Part shown: piece after piece, positions 6,181 through 8,257 of the stretch
Layout of the letters: the number at the start of each line of letters is the position of its first letter
Position numbering within the stretch: the stretch's first letter is position 1
Assembly (NCBI GenBank): GCA_963933195.1
Contig: CAWVUS010000244.1
Span: 1-8,257, forward strand
Length of the DNA: 8,257 nucleotides
Direction: 5' to 3'
Source of the DNA: UBA8437 sp963933195
Lineage (GTDB): Bacteria > Planctomycetota > Planctomycetia > Planctomycetales > Planctomycetaceae
Position numbers and translations under genes: made by a program
The notes under the pieces: model-generated
What the model saw: only the letters and a program-made list of their open reading frames with translations
What the model was told of the DNA's origin: nothing
Databases searched by the model: none

Positions 6181-7512
6181 CTAGGCAACGTGTTGGGAGG
6201 TTGCCACCTGTCCACGAGGATCCAGGAAGCACCAGCAGAGTGCTCCGGTGGCGTAGATGCCGACAAACACCAGCAGCACGAGGTTCCAGTTTCCGGTCGA
6301 CTCGACCAGGAAGCCGATGGCCAGTGGGCAGGCGGCGGCACCCAGGTTGCCCGTCATGTTCATCATGCCGTAGATCTGCTCGGGATGGTCTCCCGCCTTG
6401 TCAATCGTCGTGGCACTGGCCGGGGGGCCGGCCAGTGTGCCACAGAAGGTGCCCAATGAGATCAGGCAGACGGCTCCGTAGACATTGGCCACGAAATAGG
6501 CGGCCCCGATACACGCGGCACAGGCGGCCATCGCAACGGCCGCGGTCCATTGTCGACTGATTCGCAGGCTACCGGTTCGACGCAACAACCAGTCCACCAT
6601 CGCTCCACCGACCAGGCTGCCCAACACCACCGCCAGCAGCGGCAATGCTGTCAACAGGCCACTTTCACCAGGCGACACGCCTCGCGTTTCGCGCAGGTAT
6701 TCGGGAAACCAGGTGGGAAAGAAGATGTAACCGGCGGCGCGGCAGAACTGTTGACCGTACAGCAGGAACATGGCCGGCTGGACGGCGATCCGCAGCCAGC
6801 CGGTTTCTGCCGAGGTCCTGGACGACTCGGGGCTCGCACTGCGGATCAATGTTCGCTCGGCCTCGTTCACCCCGTTGTGCAACTCCGGCCGGTCCCGGTA
6901 CCAGTGGTAGAACCACGCAGCGAATGCGAATCCGGGGATCGAGAAGCCGACAAAGACCCATCGCCACGAGATGGGTGGGATGGTCAGCCAACTGGTGGAG
7001 ACACCCTCAATCGCGTAGCCGGTGATCGCCGAGCCGATGGCTCCACCGACCGACATGAAGCTTCCCATCAACCCGACCGAAAGGGCCCAGTGCGTCGAAG
7101 GCATCCAGTGACGGATCATTCCGGCCGAACAGGGAAAGATCCCGGCCTGGGCGACACCGAATCCGATCTGCACCGCCAGCAAGCCCGCGAGTCCTCCGAC
7201 CAGGTAGAAACCCGCGCACAGGGCGGACCACACCAGGGCGTACATCGCCAGGGCCACCCGGGTGCCGATGAGGTGCGCCAGCCACCCGGCGGGAACCTGT
7301 GCCAGGGCGTACGACCAGAAGAACGCACTCATGACCCCGCCCCACTGGGCCAGGTTGATTCCCAGGTCGGCCCGGACTTCCTTGGATGCCACGCCCAGGC
7401 AGTTCCGTCCCATGTAGGCAACAACGGCTGCCAGGCAAATCGCGAAAATGACAACGTACCGTGCACGGGTTGGGCGAGAGTTTGCGTCAACCTGGTCAAG
7501 AAATCCGTTCAT
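6181..7512 (-). CDS. MFS transporter, anion:cation symporter (ACS) type
   Basis: A 443-residue inner-membrane carrier of the major facilitator superfamily with about twelve hydrophobic helices in two halves. Features typical of the ACS family (hexuronate, glucarate and organic-anion carriers): RYVVIFAICLAAVVAYMGRN at 18-37 (TM1 with an Arg near its end); QWGGVMSAFFWSYALAQVPA at 56-75 (TM2); GWLAHLIGTR at 76-85, a motif-A loop whose usual Asp is His80; and WYRDRPELHNGVNEAE at 204-219, the central-loop signature. The second half starts near 240 and ends in FLDPRG. The likely substrate is a sugar acid or other organic anion moved with H+ or Na+, but the family is broad. The start at 7512 has AGGA 8 bases upstream and begins with a typical short cytoplasmic tail. 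A much longer open frame running upstream over the SSS gene is a GC-rich shadow. The start codon overlaps the stop of a possible small ORF. Confidence 0.88.
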   Translation of the reverse strand: MNGFLDQVDANSRPTRARYVVIFAICLAAVVAYMGRNCLGVASKEVRADLGINLAQWGGVMSAFFWSYALAQVPAGWLAHLIGTRVALAMYALVWSALCAGFYLVGGLAGLLAVQIGFGVAQAGIFPCSAGMIRHWMPSTHWALSVGLMGSFMSVGGAIGSAITGYAIEGVSTSWLTIPPISWRWVFVGFSIPGFAFAAWFYHWYRDRPELHNGVNEAERTLIRSASPESSRTSAETGWLRIAVQPAMFLLYGQQFCRAAGYIFFPTWFPEYLRETRGVSPGESGLLTALPLLAVVLGSLVGGAMVDWLLRRTGSLRISRQWTAAVAMAACAACIGAAYFVANVYGAVCLISLGTFCGTLAGPPASATTIDKAGDHPEQIYGMMNMTGNLGAAACPLAIGFLVESTGNWNLVLLVFVGIYATGALCWCFLDPRGQVATSQHVA

Positions 7513-7595
7513 TGGCTGGATCCTGTGACGCGGTACTTGCCGTCGGGCAGTCTCTTGGGGAAACGGTAGCGGGAATCGGTCAGCAATCGAAACAA
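7509..7595 (-). CDS. Possible small ORF or gene remnant between the two transporters
   Basis: Just after the SSS stop, the same reading frame passes a second TAG (7641-7643), then stays open for 43 codons (7640 down to 7512) and ends in a TGA (7509-7511) that overlaps the MFS ATG as ATGA. By my count G/C at codon positions 1, 2 and 3 is 25, 22 and 33 of 43, the pattern of a real gene in a GC-rich genome. The C-terminal part reads RFPKRLPDGKYRVTGSSQ, a plausible protein sequence. The only standard start is TTG at 7593-7595, giving 28 residues, and no convincing Shine-Dalgarno precedes it. It could be a translated leader peptide coupled to the MFS gene, the tail of a gene that was deleted, or a former C-terminal extension of the symporter. 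I do not recognise it. Confidence 0.3.
   Translation of the reverse strand: MFRLLTDSRYRFPKRLPDGKYRVTGSSQ
7521..7524 (-). promoter_or_regulatory. Ribosome binding site of the MFS gene
   Basis: AGGA on the minus strand, 8 bases before the ATG at 7512. It fixes the MFS start against the longer open frame that runs on upstream. Confidence 0.55.
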
Positions 7596-7643
7596 CAGCG
7601 GGTCGCCGGACGGGAGGTGGGGGTTCGAGTGCGTAACAGGCTA

Positions 7644-8257
7644 CTAGAGATCCATGGCCGTTTCGATGTCGGGGTGGATCCTGGGCGGCGACGAGAAGAT
7701 CGAGACGACGTAGAAGACAGTCAGGGAGGCCAGCAGTGCCACGGCTCCGTTGTAGAAGAGGTGCGGCAGGGTCACCGAGAAGACCTGCAGGCCGACATTG
7801 AGAACCAGGCTGGTCAGGATGGACAGGTTGCAGGCCAGTGGAGTGGCCCGTTTCCAGTTGAAGCCGATGGCCACCGTGGGCACGATGGCCCCGGCGAAGA
7901 CCGACCAGCCGATGGCTCCCAGCAACGCCACCATTTTTCCGCTGGCCAACGCCACTCCGGAGGCGACGGCCGCGATGACGACGGTGGCGACGCGTGCCCA
8001 GAACAGCTCGTTGTTGAGCGACCGTCCCCGCAATGCGCGAGGGATGTCGTGGACGACGGCGGCAGCGCCGATGTTCAGGAAACTGTCTGCTGTCGACATG
8101 ATCGCGGCCATCAGGCCCGCGAAGACGACTCCGGCCAGGATCGGGTGTGCGTAGGTCTTGAGGAATTCGGGAGAGGCCTGGTCGGGTTCGCCCAGGGGCG
8201 GATGCCCCCCCTGCAGGACCAGTGTCCGCATGCACAGCCCGATGCCGATCCACAACA
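7644..8257 (-). CDS. Sodium:solute symporter (SSS family), C-terminal part, cut by window edge
   Basis: The last 204 or so residues of an inner-membrane sodium-coupled carrier; the family usually has about 480-560 residues, so more than half lies beyond 8257. Five hydrophobic segments are visible (numbering from the first full codon, 8255): about 39-65, 83-105, 107-128, 134-157 and 167-188. MSTADSFLN at 53-61 is the SSS signature in the helix carrying the Ser-Thr pair (Ser54, Thr55) of the sodium site, and HDIPRAL follows it. GFNWKRATPLACNLSI lies near 131-146. The protein ends IETAMDL and the gene finishes with two consecutive in-frame TAG codons (7644-7646, then 7641-7643). Substrates in this family include proline, sugars, sialic acid and other carboxylates; none can be chosen here. 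It lies upstream of the MFS gene on the same strand, 131 bp away, with a possible small ORF between. Confidence 0.9.
   Translation of the reverse strand, partial: LWIGIGLCMRTLVLQGGHPPLGEPDQASPEFLKTYAHPILAGVVFAGLMAAIMSTADSFLNIGAAAVVHDIPRALRGRSLNNELFWARVATVVIAAVASGVALASGKMVALLGAIGWSVFAGAIVPTVAIGFNWKRATPLACNLSILTSLVLNVGLQVFSVTLPHLFYNGAVALLASLTVFYVVSIFSSPPRIHPDIETAMDL

Noticed and set aside
6550..7569. Plus-strand open frame of 339 codons antisense to the MFS gene
   Set aside because: Low-complexity Gln/Arg/Gly/His-rich translation with no recognisable domain; a shadow of a GC-rich gene whose minus-strand product is unmistakable.
6181..8253. A single minus-strand open frame of 690 codons covering both transporters
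   Set aside because: Its first 247 codons run out of frame over the SSS gene and give Arg/Pro/Gly-rich nonsense. The MFS protein clearly begins at 7512 with a ribosome binding site.
1..8257. CRISPR array, tRNA or rRNA gene, insertion sequence, phage or toxin-antitoxin module
   Set aside because: No regularly spaced repeats, no tRNA-like or rRNA segment, and no transposase, integrase or paired small toxin/antitoxin genes could be found by reading both strands.

Overview
The window is a dense, GC-rich stretch of bacterial chromosome. It holds six complete protein genes, a seventh cut by the right edge, and one possible small ORF. The content fits a member of the Planctomycetota or a related marine or soil polysaccharide degrader: a secreted formylglycine sulfatase, a Tat-exported alpha/beta-hydrolase, a membrane-tethered WD40 propeller, an exported redoxin-like protein, and two transporters of organic anion or sugar type. 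This lineage call rests on gene content and protein style only; there is no rRNA or other phylogenetic marker here.

Layout, left to right. (1) A Tat-signal alpha/beta-hydrolase/esterase on the plus strand (40-1026) converges on a sulfatase on the minus strand (1023-2417); their stop codons share the palindrome CTAG. (2) Upstream of the sulfatase on the same strand is a single-pass membrane protein with a seven-blade WD40 propeller (2479-3627). (3) The WD40 gene is divergent from a membrane-anchored metallo-beta-lactamase-fold protein (3868-5445). The roughly 240-bp region between them carries two perfect inverted repeats, one inside the other, and a plausible promoter for the WD40 gene. (4) The MBL gene converges, with only 22 bp between, on a minus-strand group transcribed from the right edge: SSS-family symporter (partial, 7644-8257), a possible small ORF, an ACS-type MFS transporter (7510-7512 start codon, stop at 6181) and a redoxin-like protein (5468-6100).

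How the parts may fit together (inference). The esterase and the sulfatase could strip ester and sulfate groups from polysaccharides outside the cytoplasm, and the SSS and MFS carriers could import the released sugars or sugar acids. The WD40 and MBL proteins are both predicted to face the periplasm and may share control through the palindromes between them. No substrate is identifiable from sequence alone.

The most distinctive signals are: an apparent internal duplication in the MBL protein, whose second half looks like an MBL domain that has lost all metal ligands; the nested inverted repeats between the divergent genes; and a coding-like 43-codon open stretch between the two transporters whose stop overlaps the MFS start codon. 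I see no rRNA, tRNA, CRISPR array, insertion sequence, phage gene or origin. No gene-free stretch exceeds 300 bases.
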